A stretch of DNA of 64,000 nucleotides. It comes from Synoicihabitans lomoniglobus (GTDB lineage: Bacteria > Verrucomicrobiota > Verrucomicrobiia > Opitutales > Opitutaceae). A model generated the notes under the pieces. The model searched no databases. It worked only from the letters and a program-made list of their open reading frames with translations, and had not been told where the DNA came from. The translations under genes were made by a program, and so were the position numbers. Positions 36,425-45,642 of the stretch are shown here, piece by piece. Numbering within the stretch: the first letter of the stretch is position 1; each line of letters opens with the position of its first letter. The DNA lies in the NCBI RefSeq assembly GCF_029023725.1, contig NZ_CP119075.1, positions 3,777,501 through 3,841,500 on the forward strand. The letters run 5' to 3'.

Positions 36425-37198
36425 ATGCTCGCTTGTATCGATATCGGAAATACGCACGTGCATTTCGGGTTGATGCCCGCCGGGGGTCAAACCGCGGCGA
36501 TCGGACTCGGCGAACTGCGCACCGATCACATCGAACAGCTGGGGGAACGAATCCGCGCCACCGCCGACCAGAATCACGTGACTCTCACGGGCGTCGCCCT
36601 GTGCAGCGTGGTGCCGGCGGCCACGCTCCTCGCCGCCGAGGCGCTGTTCCCCCTCCACGTGCCCGTGTGGCAACTCACTCACGAATCCGACCTGGGCGTG
36701 CCCATCACTTATCCGGTCCCCGCCGAGATCGGTCATGACCGTTTGGCCAACGCCGCCGGGGCGGCCGCATTGGGACAGACTCCGGCCATCATCATCGACC
36801 TCGGCACCGCCGCCACCTTTGACATCGTCACCCGGCGCGGTGGCTACGAAGGCGGTATCATCGCCCCCGGTCCTGCGTTGATGACCCGCTATTTGCACGA
36901 ACATACCGCGCAACTGCCGCTGGTGGAGGACGTGGTCACGCCGGTGCCGACCGCCATTGGCAAATCCACCGTCGAAGCCATGCGCATCGGGGCGGTTTTG
37001 GGCTTCACCGGTCTCATCCAAGCCTGCCTCGACGGCGTCGAAGCCGATTTGGCGGCCGCGGGCGAATCGCCGGCGCATATCTTCACCTGCGGAGGCGCGG
37101 CCCCCGTCGTCAGTGGCCGCCTGCGCCAGCCCACGATCGACGTGCCCGACTTGACGCTGCGGGGTCTTGCCGCCGCCTGGACCCTCAACCGCCAATAG
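36425..37198 (+). CDS. coaX: type III pantothenate kinase
   Basis: Phosphorylates pantothenate in the first step of coenzyme A synthesis. The 257-residue length is typical. The phosphate-binding motif is CIDIGNTHVHFGL; other landmarks are VPITYPVPAEIGHDRLANA, IIIDLGTAATFDIV and GGIIAPGPALM. I chose the ATG at 36425; earlier in-frame codons overlap birA. The gene completes the NAD/biotin/CoA operon. Confidence 0.96.
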   Translation: MLACIDIGNTHVHFGLMPAGGQTAAIGLGELRTDHIEQLGERIRATADQNHVTLTGVALCSVVPAATLLAAEALFPLHVPVWQLTHESDLGVPITYPVPAEIGHDRLANAAGAAALGQTPAIIIDLGTAATFDIVTRRGGYEGGIIAPGPALMTRYLHEHTAQLPLVEDVVTPVPTAIGKSTVEAMRIGAVLGFTGLIQACLDGVEADLAAAGESPAHIFTCGGAAPVVSGRLRQPTIDVPDLTLRGLAAAWTLNRQ

Positions 37199-37270
37199 GG
37201 GTCTCATTCTCTTGGAGCTACGACCTTGTGCTCCGCCCTTGTTTGCCGACATATAAGTCGACTCGTCTCC

Positions 37271-38296
37271 ATGTCCGATCCCGAAGCCGCTTCCGCCATT
37301 GTTGTTGAAAACCTGGTCAAATCCTATGCCGGGGTAACCGCGGTCAACAATATCAGCTTCAATGTGGCGAAAGGGGAAATTCTCGGGTTTCTCGGTCCCA
37401 ACGGCGCGGGGAAATCGACCACCATGCGGGTGCTGACCGGGTTTCTCCCCGCGACATCCGGCAACGTCGAGATTTGCGGCACGTCCGTCGCGGCTGAAAC
37501 CGGGGCGGTGAAGCGGTTGATCGGCTACATGCCGGAGAACAATCCGCTGCCGGAGGACATGCGAGTCGTCGAGTATCTCTACTACCGGGGCCGCCTCAAA
37601 GAGATGGGCCGCAAGCAACTCGGGCCGCGCATCGACGAACTGCTCGAGCTGTGCGATCTCAAACGCGTGCGCCATCGCATCATCGGCAAACTCTCCAAGG
37701 GCTTCCGCCAACGCATCGGCATCGCCGAAGCCATTCTCGCCGAGCCGCCCGTCATCATCATGGACGAGCCCACCATCGGCCTGGACCCGCACCAGATTCT
37801 CATCGTGCGCGATCTCATCGCGCGGCTGCGCGGTCGCATGACCGTCATCATCTCCTCCCACATCCTGCCCGAGATCGAGATGACCTGTGACCGTGTGCTC
37901 ATCATCAATCAAGGCCGCGTCGTCGCCGCCGGGGAACCGGCCGCGCTCAAACGCGAGTTGCTCGGCCGCGCCCGCTACCAACTGGAACTCGCCGGCGAGA
38001 GCGCCGATCTCGCCGCCGTGCTGGCCGCCGTCGATCCGACGCTGGAGATCACCACCGAGTCCACGCCCGACGCCGACGGCTTCCGCACGTTTGACCTGAG
38101 TGTTGATCACGAATCCGATTGCAGCGAACAGCTCCTGATCGCGATCACCCGGCAAGGGAATCTGCGTCTGCGCGCCTTGAGTCGCGCCCAACCCACTCTG
38201 GAGGACGTCTTTCTCGCCGCCACCCGCCGCAGCTGGGATGTCGTGGACCGCAAACCGAATGAGCGGAACTCCGCCGCCAAATATCCGTCTGCCTAG
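37271..38296 (+). CDS. ABC transporter ATPase, GldA-type
   Basis: A 341-residue ATPase. Walker A is GPNGAGKSTT, the signature is LSKGFRQRIGIA, Walker B is VIIMDEPTIGLD, and the H-loop is ISSHILPE. The C-terminal extension of about 100 residues is typical. The following genes (membrane permease, GldG-like protein, DUF4340 protein) match the conserved GldA-GldF-GldG-like operon, first known from gliding Bacteroidetes but widespread without gliding. The call is ABC-2 export ATPase; the substrate is not known. Confidence 0.92.
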   Translation: MSDPEAASAIVVENLVKSYAGVTAVNNISFNVAKGEILGFLGPNGAGKSTTMRVLTGFLPATSGNVEICGTSVAAETGAVKRLIGYMPENNPLPEDMRVVEYLYYRGRLKEMGRKQLGPRIDELLELCDLKRVRHRIIGKLSKGFRQRIGIAEAILAEPPVIIMDEPTIGLDPHQILIVRDLIARLRGRMTVIISSHILPEIEMTCDRVLIINQGRVVAAGEPAALKRELLGRARYQLELAGESADLAAVLAAVDPTLEITTESTPDADGFRTFDLSVDHESDCSEQLLIAITRQGNLRLRALSRAQPTLEDVFLAATRRSWDVVDRKPNERNSAAKYPSA

Positions 38297-38302
38297 ATCG
38301 TC

Positions 38303-39064
38303 ATGCGCCACTTTCTTACCATTCTCGGCCACGAGATTCGCATGCTGCTGGTGAGCCCCAGCACCTACATCGCCGCCGTGATATTCCTCGCGTTCATGGG
38401 CTTCATCTTCTCGGGCATCCTCGCGGAATATGCCACCCTCCCGCAGGACAACTCCCCGGCGGTGTCGTTTTTCGAGCTCTTCTGGGTGCCGGTGATCTTC
38501 ATCGTTCCTTTGCTCACGATGAAAAGCATTTCGGAGGAGCGTCGCCTCGGCACCTTGGAAACCTTGCTCACCACGCCCATCTCGACCGCCGAGGTCGTGC
38601 TCGGCAAATATGGCGCGGCTTACTTCCTTTATCTCAGTTTGTGGAGCGCCACCGCCGGGTTCTTCTACATCCTGCACCGTTTCACCAACGACGCGTTTCT
38701 GCTCGATCTGGGGCCGTTGATCGGAGGCTATTTGTTCATCGCGGTGTCGGGGTTGTTTTTCGTCGCGATCGGCATCTTCGCCAGCTCGCTTTCGCGCAAC
38801 CAGGCCGTCGCCGGCATCTTTGGCGTGACCATGTTGTTTGGGTTGATCATCGGCACGCAACTGCTGGCCGGCGTGGCGGCGCTCAATCTCGATTTGTTCA
38901 CCCCCGTCAAGTCCGCCGTCGAATACGCCCGCGTCTTCACCCATCTGGACGACTTCAGTCGCGGGATCGTGGATACCCGCCAACTGCTGTTCTACATCAG
39001 CGGCACGACGCTCACCCTCATTTTCAGCATCCTCGGCCTCGAGGCCAAACTCCTGCACAGCTGA
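38303..39064 (+). CDS. ABC-2 permease, GldF-type
   Basis: A 253-residue membrane protein with about six helices. It starts with FLTILGHEIRMLLVSPSTYI and has MKSISEERRLGTLETLLTTPIS, the intracellular motif of ABC-2 permeases. Helix-rich segments cover FIVPLLTM, AVSGLFFVAIGIF, GIFGVTMLFGLIIG and FYISGTTLTLIFSILGL. It lies 6 bases after the ATPase gene and 2 bases before the GldG-like gene, clearly one operon. Confidence 0.92.
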   Translation: MRHFLTILGHEIRMLLVSPSTYIAAVIFLAFMGFIFSGILAEYATLPQDNSPAVSFFELFWVPVIFIVPLLTMKSISEERRLGTLETLLTTPISTAEVVLGKYGAAYFLYLSLWSATAGFFYILHRFTNDAFLLDLGPLIGGYLFIAVSGLFFVAIGIFASSLSRNQAVAGIFGVTMLFGLIIGTQLLAGVAALNLDLFTPVKSAVEYARVFTHLDDFSRGIVDTRQLLFYISGTTLTLIFSILGLEAKLLHS

Positions 39065-39066
39065 CC

Positions 39067-40575
39067 ATGGCCGCTCGCAACAGTTTCGCCATCGCTCGCT
39101 GGAGACGCACCATCAACCTGGTGCTGCAAGCCGCCCTTTTCCTCACGCTGTTCGGCGGGCTCAACTATCTGGCCCTCCATCACGGCTGGCGCTGGGACCT
39201 GACCAACCATCGCCGCCACACGCTCTCCGAAGAGACCAAGGCCAACCTGCGCTCACTCGAGCAGCCGGTGCGGATCATCGTCACCATCGATCCCCACTCC
39301 ACCGATCCGGATCTCTTCCAAGCCAACCGCGACATCCGCGGCATGTTGCGCGAATACGTCAACTACACCCAACAAAAGTCCTCCGCCATCGGCCCCGCCG
39401 GCCGCGTGACCGTCGAGGAACTCGACGTCTACAAAAACCAACGCGAAGCGGAGCAGCTCCAGATCGACCAGCCCAATGTCGTCCTCGCGCTGTGTGGCGA
39501 CCGCCGGAAAATGATTCCGTTGTCGGAGTTTTACGAAATCCGCGAAGGTGCAGCCGTCGCCTTCCGCGGCGAACAGGTTATCACGTCGGCCATTCTCAGT
39601 GTTTCCAACCCCAACCGCCCGCACATCTATTTTCTCGCCGGACACGGGGAAATGCAGCCCGGCGACGTCGACCCCAGCCGGGGGTTGTCGGTCTGGGCGG
39701 AGGAACTCCGGCTGCGCAACCTCACCGTCTCGGTCATCGATCTGAGCCAGACCAAAGCCGTGCCCGACGACGCCGCCCTCGTGGTGATCGCCGCGCCGCA
39801 AGGCCGCTACAGTCCGGTCGAAGTGGAACTGCTGCGGCGCTATCTCGCCGACCGGGCCGGCCGCGTTTTCATCCTGCTCGCACCGGTGTTTCGCCATGGT
39901 TTGGACGACCTGCTCTACGATTGGGGATTGGTGGCCGACGACGTCATCATCGCCGAGCCCAACCCAGCCAACGTCACCGAGCTGAACGAACTGCGCATCA
40001 ACGCGTTTGCGCCCCATCCGGTGACCCAGCCGCTAATCGACAACCAGTTCTCCGTTTTCCTTGGTCCGCTCACCCGCGTGGTGCGACCCGACCCCGGCCG
40101 ACCGCTGGACAATTCCCTGCGGGCAGAGGTGCTCGCCGCGACCTCGGAATCAGCCTGGGGCGAGCGCGATTATCGTCAGCAAAACGTCACCTATAATCCC
40201 GGCATCGATCTCAAAGGCCTGCCTGGCTTTGAACCGCGCAACCGCCTCGGCGTCGCCGTCTCGTCCGAGCGCGTCACCCCACCCAAGGACCTGCCCTTCA
40301 GCGTGCGCGGCGGCCGCATGGTGCTCTTTGGCAATGCCGACTTTTTGTCCAACTCCCGCATCGCCGCTCCCGGTAATCTCGCCATCGCGCTCAATACCGT
40401 CGAATGGTGCATCGATCGGGACGTCGACCTCAACACCCTGCCGCGTCCGATCGAACGCTATCAGATCAATCTCAGCCAAGCCGATCTCGGCCGCCTGCGC
40501 ATCAGCCTCCTGTTCATCCTGCCCGGGTTGGCCGCCTTGTTCGGATTCGTGATCTACTGGACCCGTCGCAGCTGA
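39067..40575 (+). CDS. GldG-like membrane protein
   Basis: A 502-residue protein with an N-terminal membrane helix (about 16-38) and a C-terminal one (SLLFILPGLAALFGFVIYW). Between them is an extracytoplasmic ABC_transp_aux/GldG-type domain: TNHRRHTLSEETKANLRSL, then VRIIVTIDP, a YFLAGHGE motif and VVIAAPQGRYSP. This family is the third component of GldAFG-type ABC systems. I chose the ATG at 39067. It is cotranscribed with the ATPase and permease. Confidence 0.9.
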   Translation: MAARNSFAIARWRRTINLVLQAALFLTLFGGLNYLALHHGWRWDLTNHRRHTLSEETKANLRSLEQPVRIIVTIDPHSTDPDLFQANRDIRGMLREYVNYTQQKSSAIGPAGRVTVEELDVYKNQREAEQLQIDQPNVVLALCGDRRKMIPLSEFYEIREGAAVAFRGEQVITSAILSVSNPNRPHIYFLAGHGEMQPGDVDPSRGLSVWAEELRLRNLTVSVIDLSQTKAVPDDAALVVIAAPQGRYSPVEVELLRRYLADRAGRVFILLAPVFRHGLDDLLYDWGLVADDVIIAEPNPANVTELNELRINAFAPHPVTQPLIDNQFSVFLGPLTRVVRPDPGRPLDNSLRAEVLAATSESAWGERDYRQQNVTYNPGIDLKGLPGFEPRNRLGVAVSSERVTPPKDLPFSVRGGRMVLFGNADFLSNSRIAAPGNLAIALNTVEWCIDRDVDLNTLPRPIERYQINLSQADLGRLRISLLFILPGLAALFGFVIYWTRRS

Positions 40576-40614
40576 CCGCCCTCGCTCCCGCTTCTATTTT
40601 CGACTCCCCCCGCC

Positions 40615-42651
40615 ATGCGCACGAAAGTCACTCTCGTTCTCGTCTTCCTCAACGTCGCGCTGTTCTTCTTCATCTTCGGCTTCGAGCGCAAATGGCGCAC
40701 CGACCAGATCGCCCAGGAGTCCCGCCGCCGCGTCCTCGGGGCCGAAGCCGCCAACATTCAGTTTCTCGAAATCGCCGGTCCTTCACTGGAGAGCCCAATC
40801 CGACTGCAACGCACGGGCGACACCTGGCAGGTCACTTCTCCCTACGAATGGCCCGCCAATCCCTTCGCCGTCTCGCGCATCGTCAGTGAACTGCAGTTTC
40901 TCGAACACGAGACCACCTACGAGGTCGCCAATCTCGGCATCACGGGGCTCTCCCTGACCGACTACGGTCTGGCCGAACCCGCGCTGCGCGTGAGCTTCAG
41001 CTCCGCCGCCGATCCCAACGCCGACGACGCCCCTGCCGTCACCACGCTGGCGATCGGCAACAAGACCGACATCGGCAACCGCCTCTATGTTTTGTCCCCG
41101 GAAGGCGATCGCGTGCATGTCGTCTCCGATTCTCTGGCCAAGAGTCTGGCGCTCGATCTCGATGAGTTGCGCTCCGAAACCTGCTTCACAATTCCCGTGT
41201 TCGAGGTGCGATCGTTGAACCTGCAAAGCGCCGGTCCGGCCAATGTGCGCGTGCGCCTGCGACTGGAGGGCAATCGCTGGTCCTTTGAATCGCCCATCGT
41301 GGCCCGCGCTTCCAAGAGCGCGACCGTCGAGGCCCTCAACAGCCTCAACGGTCTCACCACGCACACCTTCTTCGGTGCCCCTTCCCGCGATCCCGAGCTG
41401 CTCACCACCGCAGGCACCGCCACACCGAGTCTGCGCATCACTTTGGAAGGCAACAACCGCCGCGAGACTTTGCTCCTCGGCAATCAAGTCGGACCGACCG
41501 CCATTCCCGCCGGCACGGCCACCCAGCCCGACATCGAATTCTTCGCGCGCATGGAAAATCGCGACGCCGTCTTTACGGTCGTCGTCCCGCAAAAGCTGGC
41601 CAATGCCCTCAGCAGCGCCCAGCGCGAATTGCGCGATGACCACGTGCTCGACCTCGAAGGACGACGCATCAACGCCGTGACCCTGACCGCGGCCAACGGC
41701 GCGGAAGTGATCCTGCAAAAACTCGAACCCACCACCGAAACCCGACCCGCCAACACCACCGGCTGGCAGGTCGTGGAACGCGATGCCTCCGGTGCCCTGC
41801 GCACCCAACCCGCCGACACCGAAGTCGTCGAAGGCCAGTTGCTGCGCGACTTGAAGGAGCTCCGGGCGCGGACGTTTGAACGCGACGTCCCCACCGACAA
41901 CGATCTGGAAACCTGGGGACTCAGCAGCCCGAGCCGGACCATCTCACTGGCCTTTGAACCGGAACCGGGCACCACCATTGCCCCACTCAATTCCACCCTG
42001 CTCATCGGCACCGATCAACAAGGCAACAACGCCTATGCCAAGCTGCAGCGTCAGACCTTCGTCTACGCGGTCGATCGCAACATTCTGACCAAAACCCCCG
42101 TCGATCCCCTACACTACCGACAACGGCTGCTGCGCGAGCTCCCCGCCGGCGGACGCCTGGTCGGCATCGTGCTGCGCGACCTCAGCACGTCGACCACGCT
42201 CTTCGACCACGAACTCCGGGCCGGCGAATCCTGGGACGATGTCTTCCGCAATCTCCCGGCCGCCCGCCAAGCCGCCCTGCGCCTGCTCCCCCACGAACTG
42301 ACCGTGCTGCGCGCGCAGCGCTTCTTCGCGGGCGAATTCACCGACACCGTGCCGGTCAATGGGGAGACCCGCGGCTGGCGTTTTCGCCTCGATGCCAAGC
42401 TGGCTCTCACCAGCGATCCCGGCGGGCAGATCGTCGATTCTCCGCTCTTTCTCGCCGATCGCGACGGGGGAGACTACCAACTCGTGGGGGCCCCCGAATT
42501 CAACGTGATCTTCGAGGCCACCCAGCCCTTGATCGACGCGGTGTGGGCCCTCAGCTACGGCGAACGTGACCCCGGTGTGATCGAGTTCACGGACCCTCCC
42601 CTGGGCACGGGCGACCCGGAAACGCCCGCCGCCGTTCCCGCCACCCCCTGA
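40615..42651 (+). CDS. DUF4340 domain-containing protein
   Basis: A 678-residue protein with an N-terminal membrane anchor (VTLVLVFLNVALFFFIFGF) and a long periplasmic beta-rich part with repeated DUF4340-type units: TGDTWQVTSPYEWPANPFAV and YGLAEPALRVSF, with similar 'W.....PS..I.L.F' segments further on. DUF4340 proteins are found with GldG-like ABC components in many Gram-negatives, and here it follows that gene by 39 bases. The biochemical role is not known; envelope assembly or transport is suggested by context. Confidence 0.88.
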   Translation: MRTKVTLVLVFLNVALFFFIFGFERKWRTDQIAQESRRRVLGAEAANIQFLEIAGPSLESPIRLQRTGDTWQVTSPYEWPANPFAVSRIVSELQFLEHETTYEVANLGITGLSLTDYGLAEPALRVSFSSAADPNADDAPAVTTLAIGNKTDIGNRLYVLSPEGDRVHVVSDSLAKSLALDLDELRSETCFTIPVFEVRSLNLQSAGPANVRVRLRLEGNRWSFESPIVARASKSATVEALNSLNGLTTHTFFGAPSRDPELLTTAGTATPSLRITLEGNNRRETLLLGNQVGPTAIPAGTATQPDIEFFARMENRDAVFTVVVPQKLANALSSAQRELRDDHVLDLEGRRINAVTLTAANGAEVILQKLEPTTETRPANTTGWQVVERDASGALRTQPADTEVVEGQLLRDLKELRARTFERDVPTDNDLETWGLSSPSRTISLAFEPEPGTTIAPLNSTLLIGTDQQGNNAYAKLQRQTFVYAVDRNILTKTPVDPLHYRQRLLRELPAGGRLVGIVLRDLSTSTTLFDHELRAGESWDDVFRNLPAARQAALRLLPHELTVLRAQRFFAGEFTDTVPVNGETRGWRFRLDAKLALTSDPGGQIVDSPLFLADRDGGDYQLVGAPEFNVIFEATQPLIDAVWALSYGERDPGVIEFTDPPLGTGDPETPAAVPATP

Positions 42652-42676
42652 CCCGAACCGCGGACCCCTGCCCGCC

Positions 42677-45547
42677 ATGACCCTCCCGCGCTGGTTGCAG
42701 GTTTGCTGGAAAGGCACCCACTTTGGCGGGCGCTGCGTGTTCACTTTCCTGCGCTGGACGCTCTGGCTCGTGCTGGGGCTCCTGCTTTGTATCCAACTTT
42801 TCATTGCCAGCGCGCATGAGCTCACGATTCCGAATTTCGTGCTGCGACAACTGGAGCAAAAAGCCGCCACCGCCGGGCTCCGGGTGGCCTTTGGCGGGGC
42901 CGCGTTCGATCCCGGTGGCCATGTGCTGCTGCGCGATGTGCGCCTCACCTTGCTCGGTTTTCCGGATCCGATGCTGCGGGCCGACGTCATCCACATGGAA
43001 GTCGATCCCATCGCCCTGTGGCTGCGACGGTTCGAACCCCGCTCGCTGCGCATCAGCGGGGCGCGGCTGATGATGCCGGCCATGCTGTCCCCCAGTGGCA
43101 CCAGTGAACCGATTATCCGTAATCTGGATACGACAATCCGCCCCGGCACGGAAACCCGTTCCATTTTCATTGATCATCTCACCGCCCGCCTCGGTCCGCT
43201 GCCCCTTGATGTTCACGGAGAACTGCTGCTGCCGGCATCACCGCGAAAAGAGTCCCCGCCGCTCGACCAGATGTTCGCCGACATCACGCGGAACTATGTC
43301 GCGGCCTGTCGTTTCATCAGCCAGGTGCTGCCGCGCATACCGGCCCACGAGGCTCCTCACCTCAGCGTGCAACTTACGCCTCACGCCACGCACGTGGCCG
43401 ACGCCGATCTCACGCTGACCGCCGAAAAACTGGTGATTCCACTCCCGGGAGCGGCTGAATCCTCCCCGCCGGTCGAAATTGAACAAGGCAGTCTCAGCGC
43501 CGTCTTGCCCCTGGGAGGGCCGCCAAAACTAATCGAGGTGCATCTGTGCGGCAGTGCGGTGTCGCTGCCGGAGCAGGCCACACTTGCGCACATGGACGCC
43601 AAAATCGGCATGCTGGTGGCGGTCGCGGCCCGTCGGTTCGAACCGCGATTGGTAGACCTGAGTGCCCGGTCCCTGAGCGCCGGCGGCGTGACCCTCGAAC
43701 ACGTATCCACCCGGGCCACCGTCGCCGGCCTGCCGCAGGTGCAGGCGGAACTGCACGCCCAGCTGTTCCACGAACCCCTGCAAGTGCGGGTGGATCTCGA
43801 CGCGCTGACCCGGGCCGGGCGCGTGCGGCTCGACACTCACGTGGCCAATGAAGCGGTTGCCTTCGCCGGACAAAAGATCGGCTTCGATCTGCCCTCGATT
43901 CTCAGTTGGGACGAGTCGCCCCCGCTGCACGTGGATGTGAATCTCGGCCCCGGCGGCAAACCGCTGCACGCCGAAGCCAGCTTCGAAACCGGCGCCGTGG
44001 TCGCCCGCTACGTGCCCCTCGACGCCACTGCGGCGCGGGTGCGATGGGAGGGAACCTCCCTGCTCGCCGATGAGGTGTTGCTCGTGCGGGGCGACAGTCG
44101 TGCGACCGGTCGTTATCTGATGGATACAAAGTCGCTGGATTTTCGCTTTCTGCTGCGCGGTCATCTGCAACCCGCCGACATCGACGGCTGGTTTCGCGAT
44201 TGGTGGTCCAATTTTTGGAGATCGTTTCAGTTTCCGTCCGCCCCTCCCGAAGCCAGAGTCGAAGTAAGTGGCCGGTGGAAGGCCCCGCTCGACACTCAGG
44301 TGTGGATTCAAGCCCGGGGCGAAAGCGCGGTAATCAAGGACATCGCGCTCAATGAAATGAGCACGCGGCTCTTCATTCGTCCGGGCTGGGCCGACGTGTT
44401 GGAATTTCACGCCGTGAGACCGGTCGGCGAAGTGCAAGGCTCGTTTACCCGCCAATGGAAACTGCCCGAAGGACGCCGTTGGACGCTCTTTGAAGTGCAC
44501 GCGCAAGGGGTCTCCGACACGTCGCCCCTGCCGAAACTCCTGGGCCCGTTGGGTGAAAAAATCATCGCGCCGCTGGAGTTTGACGCACCCCTGCATGTCA
44601 CGCTCGACGGCCGCGTCGAGCGCGAGGACGAAGGCGCGCCGATGACGAGCGACTTTGCCATCGATGGGCGCACCAGCGGGGCCTGGCGCTTCAAGGACTT
44701 CCCCCTGCAGGGAGCCGATTTCAAGGCGCACTATGAGGGCGATCGGGTGCTGATCGATCCGTTCAGCTCCAGTATGGCCCAGGGTGTTCTCAACGGCCGG
44801 ATTGAGCTGAGCCAGCTCGAAGCAGACCAACAGATCGCCTTTGACCTCAATCTGGAGAACGCGCACCTCGGCGAGACGATCACCACGGTGGAAGCCTGGA
44901 CAGACAGTGACGCCAAACGTAATCCGACGGAGGCAAATGAGTTCCGCCAACGCATCGCCAATGGCGCGCTCAGCGTATCACTTACCGCCCAAGGTCCCGC
45001 GGCGGATCCCTTTGGCTTTCAGGGTCAGGGCAACATGCTCGTCGAGAACGCCAATCTCGGCGAATTGAAGCTGTTGGGCATCCTGTCGACCATGCTCGGG
45101 GGCAGCATTCTCAACTTCTCCAAGCTCCAACTCGAAAACGCCTACGGCGACTTCCAACTCAAGGGGCCCATGATCGATTTTTCCGCGCTCAAGGTCACGG
45201 GCCCACGCGGGGCACTCGACGCCACGGGTCACTATTCCTTGGAAACCAACTCCCTCGCGTTTCTCACCCGGGTGCGCCCCTTCGAGGGCTCGCGAGGTCT
45301 GCTCGACACGGTTTTTACGCCGCTGACCAACGTTCTCGAGGTCAAGCTGGCCGGAAAGCTCAACAATCCTGAATGGACCTTTGTCTACGGTCCCACCAAT
45401 ATTTTGAGGAGCCTGAGCGGCGGAAATCGAAATACTCCCCCGCCTGAATCGGAAAATGCTGCGCCGAGCTCAAATTTTACCCCCGTTCCTCCGAGTGAAA
45501 CTAGCCAAGACCCACAACCCACGATAAAAGAAAGAGTAACGCCATAG
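42677..45547 (+). CDS. AsmA-like envelope protein
   Basis: A 956-residue protein with an N-terminal membrane helix (LRWTLWLVLGLLLCIQLFIAS) and a long periplasmic beta-rich body. The C-terminal block, LLGILSTMLGGSILNFSKLQ, DFSALKVTGPRGALDATGHY and LAGKLNNPEWTF, is typical of AsmA-like C-terminal domains, which belong to the AsmA/TamB/YhdP bridge-like lipid-transfer group. A role in phospholipid or outer-membrane homeostasis is possible by family. It follows the DUF4340 gene by 25 bases, so it may belong to the same envelope operon. Confidence 0.8.
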   Translation: MTLPRWLQVCWKGTHFGGRCVFTFLRWTLWLVLGLLLCIQLFIASAHELTIPNFVLRQLEQKAATAGLRVAFGGAAFDPGGHVLLRDVRLTLLGFPDPMLRADVIHMEVDPIALWLRRFEPRSLRISGARLMMPAMLSPSGTSEPIIRNLDTTIRPGTETRSIFIDHLTARLGPLPLDVHGELLLPASPRKESPPLDQMFADITRNYVAACRFISQVLPRIPAHEAPHLSVQLTPHATHVADADLTLTAEKLVIPLPGAAESSPPVEIEQGSLSAVLPLGGPPKLIEVHLCGSAVSLPEQATLAHMDAKIGMLVAVAARRFEPRLVDLSARSLSAGGVTLEHVSTRATVAGLPQVQAELHAQLFHEPLQVRVDLDALTRAGRVRLDTHVANEAVAFAGQKIGFDLPSILSWDESPPLHVDVNLGPGGKPLHAEASFETGAVVARYVPLDATAARVRWEGTSLLADEVLLVRGDSRATGRYLMDTKSLDFRFLLRGHLQPADIDGWFRDWWSNFWRSFQFPSAPPEARVEVSGRWKAPLDTQVWIQARGESAVIKDIALNEMSTRLFIRPGWADVLEFHAVRPVGEVQGSFTRQWKLPEGRRWTLFEVHAQGVSDTSPLPKLLGPLGEKIIAPLEFDAPLHVTLDGRVEREDEGAPMTSDFAIDGRTSGAWRFKDFPLQGADFKAHYEGDRVLIDPFSSSMAQGVLNGRIELSQLEADQQIAFDLNLENAHLGETITTVEAWTDSDAKRNPTEANEFRQRIANGALSVSLTAQGPAADPFGFQGQGNMLVENANLGELKLLGILSTMLGGSILNFSKLQLENAYGDFQLKGPMIDFSALKVTGPRGALDATGHYSLETNSLAFLTRVRPFEGSRGLLDTVFTPLTNVLEVKLAGKLNNPEWTFVYGPTNILRSLSGGNRNTPPPESENAAPSSNFTPVPPSETSQDPQPTIKERVTP

Positions 45548-45642
45548 TCGCGGGGAAATCACGGTAAGCGAATTCGTGATACTTGCCCGTGAAAGAGCAT
45601 TGCGCCTTACTGCGGACTGATAAATATGGGGTCTATTCCCTA

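Noticed and set aside
36374-39058. 894-codon open frame antisense to coaX and the ABC genes
   Set aside because: Lies opposite three well-recognised genes and has low-complexity Gly/Glu/Arg-rich content; codon-bias shadow.
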